16,153 nucleotides of DNA, taken from Bacteroidales bacterium. GTDB taxonomy: Bacteria; Bacteroidota; Bacteroidia; Bacteroidales; Paludibacteraceae. Made by a program: the position numbers and the translations under genes. The DNA is taken from assembly GCA_900766775.1 (NCBI GenBank), contig CAAFXN010000142.1:1-16153 (forward strand), read 5' to 3'. Below, piece after piece: positions 5,037 to 12,051 of the stretch (position 1 is the first letter of the stretch; every line of letters begins with the position of its first letter). The notes under the pieces were generated by a model, which saw nothing but the letters and a program-made list of their open reading frames with translations, was not told where the DNA came from and did no database searches.

Positions 5037-6854
5037 ATGGACGAAAAAGTTACACTTATCATCAATTTTGCGGGTGATGCCCTGCAAAAGACGGAGCAAC
5101 TGACCGGCTCGTTGGAAAAAGCGACGGAGAAAGCAGATGGTCTGTCGGGCTCCTTCAAGAAGTTCGGCAATCAGTCCATCTATATCAACCAGTTAGCCAC
5201 GTCTTTGTCCTCTGCTGTGGGTGTGCTCACCGATTTTGCGGATGCGAGTCGTGCTCAGGCGGAAGCCCAGACGCAGTTGGAGCAGGTGATGCGCAACACG
5301 ATGGGTGCTACGCAGGAGCAGGTGCAGCGCATCTACGACCTTGCTGCCGCTCAGCAGCAATTAGGTGTGGTGGGCGACGAGGTGCAGTTAGCAGGCGCAC
5401 AGGAACTGGGTACCTATCTCCGAAAGACAGAGACATTGCAGAAGTTGCTGCCCGTGATGAACGACATGATTGCCCAGCAGTATGGCTATAACGCCACGCA
5501 GGAGTCGGCGGTGAACATCGCCACGATGATGGGCAAGGTGATGGACGGGCAGACGGGTGCCCTCTCGCGCTACGGCTATTCGTTCACAGAGGCGCAGGAG
5601 CAGATACTCAAGTTCGGCACGGAAGAGGAGCGCGCCGCCACGCTGGCAGAGGTCATCACACAGTCGGTAGGCGGCATGAACCAAGCCCTTGCGCAGACGC
5701 CCACCGGTCGTATGCAGCAACTGACCAATGCCATAAGCGACGCCAAAGAGACGATAGGTTCGTATATGACTTGGGCACAACCGTTCTCCGCCATGCTGGA
5801 GCCGATAAATAACTTGCTGGGTCTGTTGCCCGTGCTTCAAACGCTCTTCTCCGCCGTGGGCAGCGCCGGTCAGAAAGCCTTCCGCATGGCGGGCACTGCT
5901 GCCCGCTGGGCGCGGACGCAGGTGGTGGCGGTGGGGCTGTCGGCACAACTGAGTGGCGGGATGTTCCAACTGATGAGCGTGATGGCGAAGGCATCATGCA
6001 AAGCGATAGGGCTGGCGATCAAGAGCATACCCATCGTGGGGTGGATAGCGGCAGGCATAAGCCTCGTGGTATCGCTGTTCGCGCTGCTATGGCAGAAAAG
6101 CGAGAAGTTCCGTATCGTGGTCTTTACGATTTGGGAAGCCGTAAAAACGGTGTTTCAATGGGTCGCAAATGGTATTCAAACGGTGTCTCAACGGGTGTAT
6201 GAGGGGTTCCTCCTGCCGCTATGGGAAGGTATCCGTCAGGCAGGGGTGTGGATAAGCCGGACATTCCTCAGCGTGGTATCAGCGATACGAGGTGCTTTCC
6301 AAGCGGCGTTTGCGTGGGTGTCGGGTATTGTTGCGTCGGTAGCCGACCGACTGTCAACGGTATGCGCACCGCTGGTGGAGGCGTTCCGAACGGCTACGGA
6401 GAAGATAAAGGGCTTTTTCGATAGCGCCATCACATGGATACGCAGCCGGTTCGATGGCGTGGTCGGGTGGATTATCGACGCATACAACAAAGCCGCGGAG
6501 GTGTTCGGATGGGAAGAAATCAAGGCGCGCGGTGAGGCGGCGGGCAAAGCCAGTTGGGCGGCTTCTGAGGCGGAGAAAACCGAACCGAGCACCACCGCCC
6601 AACTCGTGCAAGCCGTGAATGCACCGCTGAGCGCCGCGCAGGGCTTCGACGCAGGAGGCAGGCAGGAGAACACCGCACGGGAAGCCACACAGACGGTTGC
6701 TACAGGAGGAACACGCAACACGGAGATACATATCAACATCGGTGATATGATACGCCAAGTGGTCTTCAACGGCACCGTACAGGAGAACAGGCAGGACATC
6801 GAGCGAATCTTTGCGGAGAGCCTATCGAGAGTGCTCGGCATGGCGGGCGCCTGA
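5037..6854 (+). CDS. Tail tape measure protein
   Basis: This 605-residue protein is the longest of the tail module and lies after the chaperone, as tape measures do. It has a helical, Gln/Ala-rich N-terminal half (residues 15-240, with DASRAQAEAQTQLEQVMRNT and a TPTGRMQQLTNAISDAKETI motif typical of tape-measure domains). A strongly hydrophobic region at about 321-352 (IPIVGWIAAGISLVVSLFAL) is followed by amphipathic repeats with WV/WI spacing (about 360-480). The C-terminal domain runs from about 560 to 605 (EIHINIGDMIRQVVFNG). The hydrophobic part may enter the host inner membrane during DNA entry. By the usual rough rule of about 0.15 nm per residue the tail would be near 90 nm. The start at 5037 overlaps the leader of the antisense promoter. 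Confidence 0.88.
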   Translation: MDEKVTLIINFAGDALQKTEQLTGSLEKATEKADGLSGSFKKFGNQSIYINQLATSLSSAVGVLTDFADASRAQAEAQTQLEQVMRNTMGATQEQVQRIYDLAAAQQQLGVVGDEVQLAGAQELGTYLRKTETLQKLLPVMNDMIAQQYGYNATQESAVNIATMMGKVMDGQTGALSRYGYSFTEAQEQILKFGTEEERAATLAEVITQSVGGMNQALAQTPTGRMQQLTNAISDAKETIGSYMTWAQPFSAMLEPINNLLGLLPVLQTLFSAVGSAGQKAFRMAGTAARWARTQVVAVGLSAQLSGGMFQLMSVMAKASCKAIGLAIKSIPIVGWIAAGISLVVSLFALLWQKSEKFRIVVFTIWEAVKTVFQWVANGIQTVSQRVYEGFLLPLWEGIRQAGVWISRTFLSVVSAIRGAFQAAFAWVSGIVASVADRLSTVCAPLVEAFRTATEKIKGFFDSAITWIRSRFDGVVGWIIDAYNKAAEVFGWEEIKARGEAAGKASWAASEAEKTEPSTTAQLVQAVNAPLSAAQGFDAGGRQENTAREATQTVATGGTRNTEIHINIGDMIRQVVFNGTVQENRQDIERIFAESLSRVLGMAGA

Positions 6855-6890
6855 ACAATTTACAATTTAACAATTTACTATTTACCATTT
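6855..6890 (+). repeat. ACAATTT/TTTACAA heptanucleotide repeat
   Basis: ACAATTT-type words repeat with a 7-bp step (with TTTACTA and TTTACCA variants) directly after the tape-measure stop and before the DUF6046-like gene. It is part of the 7-bp repeat series. Confidence 0.7.
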
Positions 6891-6905
6891 CATATCCTTA
6901 TCAGC

Positions 6906-7454
6906 ATGTACATCGATTTCGCAACCGGCATGGCGGCATCGCCGTATATCATCAACCATCCCGTGCCTGTCTTCGGCGGAGAGCGGTTCAAGGACTCTGA
7001 CGAGTCGGCACTGCGCGGCAAACTCTACCAGTGTCCGCTGCGTATGAAATGGGAAGACGAAGCAGAGTGGTGGACGCTCCCGTTCGACCCCGTCTTATCG
7101 GTCAGCGGCGGAAACACCATTGTCCGCTCGTCGGTGCAGAAATACGACGACAGCCGTACGGAGCGCCGCGGCACGGTCAAGGAGGTGTGGTGCAGCAACG
7201 ATTACGAGATACAGATTGCCGGTGTCTTCATCGCGTCCGAGTCGGACGACCTGCCTTCGGAGGACATGGAGCGCCTGCGTGCCTACTGCGAGTCTGCCAA
7301 GGTAGTGGAGGTGGAGAGCGACCTGCTCGAGGTGTTCAACATCACGCGTATCGCCATCGAGACCTACCAGTTCGCACACACGCCCGGAAGACAGAACCAG
7401 CAGTTCAGCATCAAAGCCTACAGCGACGACGACTTCGACCTGATAGTAGAATAG
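6906..7454 (+). CDS. DUF6046-like baseplate/tail protein
   Basis: This 182-residue protein lies between the tape measure and the gpD-like hub. In other contractile phages that slot holds proteins that link the tape measure and hub (for example the Mu gpN-type DNA circularisation protein or LysM proteins). The sequence reads as a beta-rich N-terminal part (FATGMAASPYIINHPVPVFG), then SVSGGNTIVRSSVQKYDDSR, EVWCSNDYEIQIAGVFI, an acidic helix DLPSEDMERLRAYCESA, and a C-terminal part with TYQFAHTPGRQNQQFSIKAY and DDDFDLIVE. I associate this pattern with DUF6046, a family common in Bacteroidota phages with no settled function. It is probably structural. The exact family name is from memory. Confidence 0.68.
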   Translation: MYIDFATGMAASPYIINHPVPVFGGERFKDSDESALRGKLYQCPLRMKWEDEAEWWTLPFDPVLSVSGGNTIVRSSVQKYDDSRTERRGTVKEVWCSNDYEIQIAGVFIASESDDLPSEDMERLRAYCESAKVVEVESDLLEVFNITRIAIETYQFAHTPGRQNQQFSIKAYSDDDFDLIVE

Positions 7455-7456
7455 GG

Positions 7457-7499
7457 GAATTAGGAATTAGGAATTAAGAATTAAGAATTAAGAATTAAG
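7457..7499 (+). repeat. GAATTAR heptanucleotide repeat
   Basis: Six consecutive GAATTAG/GAATTAA words begin three bases after the DUF6046-like stop. A reverse-complement version (TTCTTAATTCTTAATTC) lies at 9776-9792. Confidence 0.85.
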
Positions 7500-7508
7500 A
7501 GGGCACTG

Positions 7509-7540
7509 ACCACTAACCACTAACCACTAACCACTAACTA
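7509..7540 (+). repeat. ACCACTA heptanucleotide repeat
   Basis: About four and a half copies of ACCACTA run in tandem in the same gap as the GAATTAR repeat, directly before the hub gene. Two unrelated 7-bp repeats therefore lie next to each other. Confidence 0.85.
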
Positions 7541-7549
7541 CAGACCACT

Positions 7550-8509
7550 ATGTATTACCGCATGACATACCGCATTCGCATAGGCAACAGTCTCGTGCGC
7601 ACGATAGAGGGCGTGCGCATCAGCCGTTCGGTGGAGGCGCTAAGCGATAGTGCCTCCATCACGCTGCCCGCCATGCGGTGTAACCGGATGACAGACCTTC
7701 CGGCAAGCGTTCGAGCAGGAGTGGAGGTGGAGATACAACTCGGATACAACGACGACCTGCATACGGAGTTTCTGGGCTACCTGAAAGCCGTCCGCACAGA
7801 CAATGGCAAGTATGTGTTGGAGTGCGAGGACAACATGTATCTGTGGCGCACCCCGATACCCGATGCCGAAAAGAAGCAAATCAGCCTCCGCGACCTGCTC
7901 AAACACCTGTGCACACAGGTCAACGCAGCCCATGGCACTGCCTATGACATCGAGTGCGACTATCAATACACCTACGACAAGTTCGTCTTCGTGTCCGCCT
8001 CCGCCATCGAGGTGCTGCGAAAGGTGCAGGAGGAGACCAACGCCAATATATGGTTCGACGGTACGACGCTGCATGTCCACCCCGTGTACAGCCGGCGCGG
8101 CGAGCAGGTCGTGTACGACTTCGCTGCCAACATACGCAGCGCCGACCTTCGGTATGTGAAGGCGGAAGACAAGAACCTGAGGGTGCGTGTCGAGAAGAAC
8201 AACCCCGACGGCACCACGCAGACGCAAGAATACGGGAAACAAGGCGGCACTACGGTGGTCAGACACATACAAGGCAGCACCGCCGACATGCAGACCGCTG
8301 CACAGAACGAATATAACCTCTTGTGCTACGACGGATACGAGGGAAACCTAACGGGATGGCTCATCCCCTATTGCCAGCCGGGGGATGTCGCTGAGATACG
8401 CGACAGTACACAGCCCGAACGGAACGGCCACTACTACATCATCGCCACCGACCTGACCTTCGACAGCCAAGGAACCGCACGGAAAGTAACCATCGGAAGA
8501 AAGATGTGA
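7550..8509 (+). CDS. Baseplate hub protein, gpD/gp27-like (late control D type)
   Basis: This 319-residue protein fits the hub of a contractile tail, the trimer that links tube and spike. The N-terminal half is beta-rich (MTYRIRIGNSLVRTIEGVRI, EVEIQLGYNDDLHTEFLGYL, KYVLECEDNMYLWRT). A helical stretch follows, typical of the gpD family (SLRDLLKHLCTQVNAAHGT; FVFVSASAIEVLRKVQEETN ANIWFDG split at this point), then YGKQGGTTVVRHIQGSTADM and a C-terminal barrel (PYCQPGDVAEIRD, HYYIIATDLTFDS). In P2-like phages gpD also gave the name late control, but here only the structural role is supported. The spike gene gpV comes next on this strand, separated only by an antisense gene. The last 162 bases overlap that minus-strand frame. 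Confidence 0.8.
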   Translation: MYYRMTYRIRIGNSLVRTIEGVRISRSVEALSDSASITLPAMRCNRMTDLPASVRAGVEVEIQLGYNDDLHTEFLGYLKAVRTDNGKYVLECEDNMYLWRTPIPDAEKKQISLRDLLKHLCTQVNAAHGTAYDIECDYQYTYDKFVFVSASAIEVLRKVQEETNANIWFDGTTLHVHPVYSRRGEQVVYDFAANIRSADLRYVKAEDKNLRVRVEKNNPDGTTQTQEYGKQGGTTVVRHIQGSTADMQTAAQNEYNLLCYDGYEGNLTGWLIPYCQPGDVAEIRDSTQPERNGHYYIIATDLTFDSQGTARKVTIGRKM

Positions 8510-8821
8510 GCCCGGGAACGACTGCACTATCCGCACACGCAGGTCGGGAAACGAATCGACAATGCGTACCTTCACATCGGCAAACGAACTGACCAACTGC
8601 ACCTCGCCGCAACGGGCAGGAGTCGTCTCAACGATACAGACATCCACATCGGAGAACGAATCGACAATCTGCACACGCAGGTCCTCAAACGAATCGACCA
8701 ACTGCACGCGACCCATCAGCGGAAACGAACGACCGTCTTTCACAAACACACAGTCGTCAGACGCATACAGCGGGAGCAGCAGGCAACAAGCCACCAGAAA
8801 CGAATAGAAACGATACTTCAT
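8348..8821 (-). CDS. Secreted protein of 11-residue repeats, antisense between hub and spike genes
   Basis: From the ATG at 8819-8821 this encodes 157 residues. Residues 1-20 are a signal peptide (MKYRFYSFLVACCLLLPLYA). After VFVKDGRSFPLMG comes a run of 11-residue units: RVQLVDSFEDL, RVQIVDSFSDV, a divergent DVCIVETTPARCG, EVQLVSSFADV, KVRIVDSFPDL, RVRIVQSF. This resembles small exported Bacteroidota proteins built of (V-x-x-V-D-S-F-x-D-x) repeats, which usually end at or soon after SFPG. Here SFPG falls exactly at the end of the hub gene, and the frame then runs on for about 54 codons antisense to it before TAG 8348-8350, so the stop may have been lost. The start is 11 bases from the divergent spike gene. 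Function unknown; I saw no standard promoter. Confidence 0.6.
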   Translation of the reverse strand: MKYRFYSFLVACCLLLPLYASDDCVFVKDGRSFPLMGRVQLVDSFEDLRVQIVDSFSDVDVCIVETTPARCGEVQLVSSFADVKVRIVDSFPDLRVRIVQSFPGSHLSSDGYFPCGSLAVEGQVGGDDVVVAVPFGLCTVAYLSDIPRLAIGDEPSR

Positions 8822-8832
8822 AGCAACGCAAT

Positions 8833-9357
8833 ATGGATATATACACTCGAATACGAAAGCAACTGCAAAATCTATGCCAACAGGGGCAGTCCTCATTCGG
8901 CCTGTTTCTCGCCGAGGTGGTGAGCGTGGAGCAGGATACCACCTGCACCGTGCGCCTCAACCCCTCCCTCACGCTGAGCGATGTGCAGTTGCGCGCTGTG
9001 GTCAACCAAGAGACCACCGGCATTCTTATCAAGCCCGCCGTGGGCTCATATGTACTCGTGGCAGACCTGTCCGGAGGGCAATACACACGCCTCGCCGTAG
9101 TGATGTACAGCGAGATAGACCGGATAGAAATCAACGGAGGAGAGAACAACGGTCTGGTGAAGATTCAGGAACTGACCGACAAACTGAATGCCTTGGTGGA
9201 CTGGTGCAAGGGCCATACGCACGGCGGCGTCATCACAGCGGTGAGCGGCGGTAGCGGCACACCCGCCGTGGGGACTCCCGGAAACACCGGTAAACCCACC
9301 TCCAACCCTGACCGTTTCGACAAGGCCGACTACGAAGACGACAAGATAACCCACTAA
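8833..9357 (+). CDS. Baseplate spike protein, gpV-like
   Basis: This 174-residue protein has an N-terminal helical piece (MDIYTRIRKQLQNLC), an OB-fold-like beta stretch (FLAEVVSVEQDTTCTVRLNP; GILIKPAVGSYVLVADLSGG; YTRLAVVMYSEIDRIEING), a helix (VKIQELTDKLNALVDWCKG) and a GHTHGG motif at 127-132. A Gly/Pro/Thr-rich tail (SGGSGTPAVGTPGNTG) follows. The layout matches gpV/Mu gp45-type spikes, where an OB domain sits on the hub and His residues near the tip can bind metal. It follows the hub gene on the same strand, as expected. The histidine role here is inferred. Start ATG 8833 has no Shine-Dalgarno. Confidence 0.78.
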   Translation: MDIYTRIRKQLQNLCQQGQSSFGLFLAEVVSVEQDTTCTVRLNPSLTLSDVQLRAVVNQETTGILIKPAVGSYVLVADLSGGQYTRLAVVMYSEIDRIEINGGENNGLVKIQELTDKLNALVDWCKGHTHGGVITAVSGGSGTPAVGTPGNTGKPTSNPDRFDKADYEDDKITH

Positions 9358-9379
9358 CCCACTATCAACCTGTATCGAT

Positions 9380-9685
9380 ATGACCGGAATAGCCCTTATC
9401 CCGAACGCCGAAGGCACTGCCTACGACCTCGACATCAGCGCAGGTCAACTCACCCTCGCAGAGGTAACCTGCCAGAACCAAGCCATGCTCCTTGCTGCCA
9501 TGCCGGGGGAGTACAAGGCGCACCCTACCGCCGGCATCGGACTGCAAGGCATACTGCAAGACCACGACTTCAGAGGATGGAGACGACGCATCAGAGAGCA
9601 ACTCGAAGCCGACGGACAACGAATCAACAAACTGGACATCAACGAACACGGACTCACCCTCGAGGCGGAATACAAAAATAAGTAA
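9380..9685 (+). CDS. Baseplate wedge protein, gp25-like
   Basis: This 101-residue protein lies after the spike gene, the usual place of the T4 gp25/P2 gpW-like wedge lysozyme-fold protein. It shows YDLDISAGQLTLAEVTCQNQ, a small alanine helix, HPTAGIGLQGILQDHDFRGW and a RRRIREQLEADGQRINKLDI helix-strand end, a pattern I know from Bacteroidota phage gp25-like proteins. It would join the baseplate J protein in the wedge. It is short but full length for the family (about 100-130). It ends about 120 bases before the amidase gene. Confidence 0.65.
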   Translation: MTGIALIPNAEGTAYDLDISAGQLTLAEVTCQNQAMLLAAMPGEYKAHPTAGIGLQGILQDHDFRGWRRRIREQLEADGQRINKLDINEHGLTLEAEYKNK

Positions 9686-9688
9686 TAA

Positions 9689-9720
9689 GTAATATGCACA
9701 GCGGGATATTAACTATTAAC
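9689..9720 (+). repeat. Dispersed intergenic element, copy 3
   Basis: GTAATATGCACAGCGGGATA followed by TTAACTATTAAC matches the copies at 1991 and 4424. The rest of the gap (9721-9806) holds a CGCTACGCTCCG word related to GAGCGAAGCGAG on the other strand, and a reversed GAATTAA heptad run at 9776-9800. No gene is seen in this gap. Confidence 0.78.
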
Positions 9721-9806
9721 AGTTACCGAGCAGTGGGCTCATAATTCTTATCTCCGCTACGCTCCGAACGATTTTTTCTTAATTCTTAATTCATAATTAA
9801 CTCTCC

Positions 9807-10220
9807 ATGCGACATATCACCGACATCATCATCCATTGCAGCGCCACCACCGAGGGGCGCGACATAGGCACTGCCACCCTGCGCCATTGGCACCTCGAGC
9901 GAGGCTTTCAAGACATAGGTTACCACTATATCATCCGCCTCAACGGCACCATAGAGCAGGGCAGACCCATCGAGCAGACGGGTGCCCACTGCGCCAACCA
10001 CAACCGCAATAGCATAGGCATATGCTATGTGGGCGGACTGGCACGCAACGGACAACCCAAAGACACACGCACACCCGGGCAACGACAAGCGCTCGAGAAA
10101 CTATGCCGACAACTGCTACGACGGTTCCCCGACGCCACTATCCACGGGCACAACGAGTATGCCGCCAAAGCATGCCCTTGCTTTGATGTACAGCAATGGA
10201 GAAAGGAGGTGAACCTATGA
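9807..10220 (+). CDS. Endolysin: N-acetylmuramoyl-L-alanine amidase, T7 lysozyme type
   Basis: This 137-residue protein is a single amidase_2 domain that cuts the amide bond between muramic acid and the peptide stem. The zinc ligands match T7 lysozyme: His10 in IIIHCSAT, His115 in HGHNEYAAKACPCF and Cys123 eight residues later. Tyr39 in DIGYHY and Lys121 match the catalytic Tyr46 and Lys128 of T7. The stretch NRNSIGICYVGGL matches T7 NHNSIGVCLVGG. There is no signal peptide, so it should need a holin. It is the first gene of a three-gene lysis cassette, and its stop overlaps the next start (ATGA at 10217-10220). Confidence 0.93.
   Translation: MRHITDIIIHCSATTEGRDIGTATLRHWHLERGFQDIGYHYIIRLNGTIEQGRPIEQTGAHCANHNRNSIGICYVGGLARNGQPKDTRTPGQRQALEKLCRQLLRRFPDATIHGHNEYAAKACPCFDVQQWRKEVNL
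10204..10210 (+). promoter_or_regulatory. Strong Shine-Dalgarno for the holin-like gene
   Basis: AGGAGGT lies six bases before ATG 10217. It is the clearest ribosome binding site in the window and supports 10217 over the upstream in-frame ATG at 10196. Most other genes here lack such a site. Confidence 0.75.
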
Positions 10221-10543
10221 CAGGAGAAATCATACGAATCATCGTGGAAGCCGTGCTGGGAGGAACGCTCATCGTTACGCTCGTTACACTGCGCTCCACC
10301 AAGAAAAAAGCCGACGAAGAAGCCAAAGCCATGGAGATTGACAACAATCGCAAACTCATGGAAAACTTCGAGAACTATATTGTTACACCCTTAAAAAAAG
10401 AAGTCAATGCATTACGAAAAGATGTACGCCGCCTCAACAGGGCGGTTGAGAAAATTCCCGCTTGTCCTCATGCTGCTCAGTGTCCTGTCAGTCGTGAGTT
10501 GCAAGACACCGATGACAATAATCCCGCAGCAGACGGTGCGTGA
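10217..10543 (+). CDS. Holin-like small membrane protein with cytoplasmic coiled coil
   Basis: From ATG 10217 this encodes 108 residues. A single membrane segment (about residues 5-26, IIRIIVEAVLGGTLIVTLVT) is followed by a basic, Lys-rich stretch (LRSTKKKADEEAKAMEID), a helical region (NYIVTPLKKEVNALRKDVRR) and a Cys-containing end (IPACPHAAQC). It overlaps the amidase by four bases and, at its 3' end, the spanin candidate in another frame. One membrane span beside an endolysin suggests a holin or an inner-membrane lysis partner. The family is not firmly known to me; similar proteins with a C-P-H-x-x-x-C-P end occur in Bacteroidota phages. Confidence 0.68.
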   Translation: MTGEIIRIIVEAVLGGTLIVTLVTLRSTKKKADEEAKAMEIDNNRKLMENFENYIVTPLKKEVNALRKDVRRLNRAVEKIPACPHAAQCPVSRELQDTDDNNPAADGA

Positions 10544-10949
10544 GGTGCAGGTGGTGGAGCGAGACACCTTCATCACGATGCCCGCCGACAGCGCCATGAT
10601 GACCGCACTGCTTGAATGCGACAGCAACTATCGAGTGGTGATACGCGAACTGAATGCCATACAGGGCACGCAAATCAACTGCCAAACACACACCACCGCG
10701 CAGCAGAATGCGAAGCAACCCTTTGTGCTAAATATCATCGCAAAGCAACAGGATACCACCCTACGATTCACACTCAGAGACACCAACACCCATGAACAGC
10801 AGACGAACATAGTGCGCGAACGATACATACCGAGATACTACCAAGTCATACACTGCGCCTTCTGGATAATGCTCGCCGCTCGCCTGCTGTCAATAGTCAT
10901 TCAAACCCTGTTAAAAACGCCTGTTAAACACCTATTAAACACCCGTTAA
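10446..10949 (+). CDS. Candidate unimolecular spanin: lipoprotein with C-terminal membrane segment
   Basis: Counting from an upstream in-frame ATG (10407), residues 14-31 are a lipoprotein signal sequence (RKFPLVLMLLSVLSVVS) with Cys32 in the lipobox SVVSC. I place the start at TTG 10446, which gives a compact signal MRKFPLVLM; ATG 10407 or 10422 would add 13 or 8 residues. A periplasm-sized soluble part follows (VREVQVVERDTFITMPADSA, later TTLRFTLRDTNTHEQQ), then a C-terminal hydrophobic segment at about 147-169 (VIHCAFWIMLAARLLSIVIQ) and a short basic tail. An outer-membrane lipid anchor plus a C-terminal inner-membrane span is the layout of unimolecular spanins such as T1 gp11, which fuse the two membranes at the end of lysis. 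The gene overlaps the holin-like gene by about 100 bases in a different frame. Confidence 0.62.
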   Translation: MRKFPLVLMLLSVLSVVSCKTPMTIIPQQTVREVQVVERDTFITMPADSAMMTALLECDSNYRVVIRELNAIQGTQINCQTHTTAQQNAKQPFVLNIIAKQQDTTLRFTLRDTNTHEQQTNIVRERYIPRYYQVIHCAFWIMLAARLLSIVIQTLLKTPVKHLLNTR

Positions 10950-10952
10950 ACA
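10920..10952 (+). repeat. 11-bp tandem repeat at the end of the spanin candidate
   Basis: Three tandem units (CCTGTTAAACA, CCTATTAAACA, CCCGTTAAACA) form the last codons and stop of the spanin candidate and its 5-base gap to the next gene. The word is close to that near 13930. Confidence 0.8.
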
Positions 10953-10954
10953 CC

Positions 10955-11149
10955 ATGCAATCGCTCTTCGACCTCGCCATCACACGATGCGGTTCCGCAC
11001 AAGCCGCCTACGACATAGCGGCACGCAACGGCATCGACCTGACAGAACCCTACCGGAAGGAAGACATACAGGACATGCCCGATGTCGTCAATAAGGAGGT
11101 GGTTACCTTCTTCGCCACGCAGAAGAACCAACCGGATACCAACTGCTAA
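10955..11149 (+). CDS. Small LysM/gpX-like tail protein
   Basis: This 64-residue protein starts five bases after the spanin candidate. It reads LFDLAITRCGSAQAAYDIAA then RNGIDLTEP, with the D-[IL]-A...AAYDLA..NG-I pattern of a LysM-like domain, and ends with a Cys. Small LysM-type proteins (P2 gpX) occur in contractile phage tail modules, where they help baseplate or tail completion. The family call is tentative, since no PG-binding motif beyond this pattern is visible. Baseplate J follows 23 bases later. Confidence 0.55.
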   Translation: MQSLFDLAITRCGSAQAAYDIAARNGIDLTEPYRKEDIQDMPDVVNKEVVTFFATQKNQPDTNC

Positions 11150-11172
11150 TAACCCACAAAATAGAACACACT

Positions 11173-12051
11173 ATGCGCACACTCACCGAGATTCAACAAG
11201 ACTTGAAACAGACTTTCATGCAAGACGCCGACCTCGCCAACCGCTACGGGTTCCGGCAAGGCGCCGCATTCGACAAGACCTTCTCGCGTATCAGCCTCGA
11301 GGCTCTCTGGATATATATCGTCGCCTATGCCGCATGGGTAACCGAACGACTCTTCCAAGACCACACCAACGAGGTAGAGGCATATATCGCTACGATGAAA
11401 CCGCACACCCTGCGATGGTACCAAGAGAAAGCCAAAGCCTTCCTCTACGATGTGCCGCTCATCGACGGGACAGACACATTCAACACCAACGGGATGACCG
11501 AAGAACAGATAGACAAAGCGCGCATCGTCAAGTTCGCCGCGGTTACCGAGGCGGAGAACGCCACCCTCTATGTCAAGGTCGCCTCGCAGACCGCCGCGGG
11601 AAACCCACAACCCCTTACCGACACCCAACTGCAAGCCTTCAAGACATACCTCAGAGAGTACAAAGACGCGGGAGTCAGAGTGGATGTCATCAGCACCAAG
11701 GGAGACTTCATCAACCTCGATATCACTGTACACTACAACCCCATGCTCCTCAACGAAAACGGAGAAGATACACAAGGCAACAAACCCGTGGAACAGGCGG
11801 TCAAACAATACATCGAGAACCTCCCCTTCAACGGCGAGTATCGCAACAACGACCTGCTCAATGCCGTCTTGAAGGCACAAGGCGTTGTCATGGCGTCTAT
11901 CAACTCCGCCAAACAAAGCCTCGACGGCACACACTACACTGCCATCAACGCCTACACCACACCCTATGCAGGCTATTTCCTCTACAGCCGAAGCAAAAAC
12001 ACACTCAAAGTGAACTACTTACCCTACAACGCGTACACCTATGAGAATTAA
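11173..12051 (+). CDS. Baseplate J-like protein
   Basis: This 292-residue protein lies between gpX-like and gpI-like genes, as J does between W and I in P2-like phages. An N-terminal helical part (LTEIQQDLKQTFMQDADLAN; FSRISLEALWIYIVAYAAWV) is followed by YQEKAKAFLYD, a beta domain (ENATLYVKVASQTAAGNPQP), a helix LTDTQLQAFKTYLREYKDAG, and the strand VDVISTKGDFINLDITVHYN typical of J/gp47 proteins. It closes with NAVLKAQGVVMASINSAKQS. It would form the wedge arms around the hub. Bacteroidota homologues are sometimes mislabelled as nucleotidyltransferase, but nothing here supports that. It overlaps the next gene by 11 bases. Confidence 0.75.
   Translation: MRTLTEIQQDLKQTFMQDADLANRYGFRQGAAFDKTFSRISLEALWIYIVAYAAWVTERLFQDHTNEVEAYIATMKPHTLRWYQEKAKAFLYDVPLIDGTDTFNTNGMTEEQIDKARIVKFAAVTEAENATLYVKVASQTAAGNPQPLTDTQLQAFKTYLREYKDAGVRVDVISTKGDFINLDITVHYNPMLLNENGEDTQGNKPVEQAVKQYIENLPFNGEYRNNDLLNAVLKAQGVVMASINSAKQSLDGTHYTAINAYTTPYAGYFLYSRSKNTLKVNYLPYNAYTYEN

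Noticed and set aside
8562..8807. Plus-strand frame opposite the 11-residue repeat protein
   Set aside because: It is Ser/Thr/Asn-rich repeat shadow with no start signal; the minus-strand frame has a signal peptide and a regular hydrophobic repeat.
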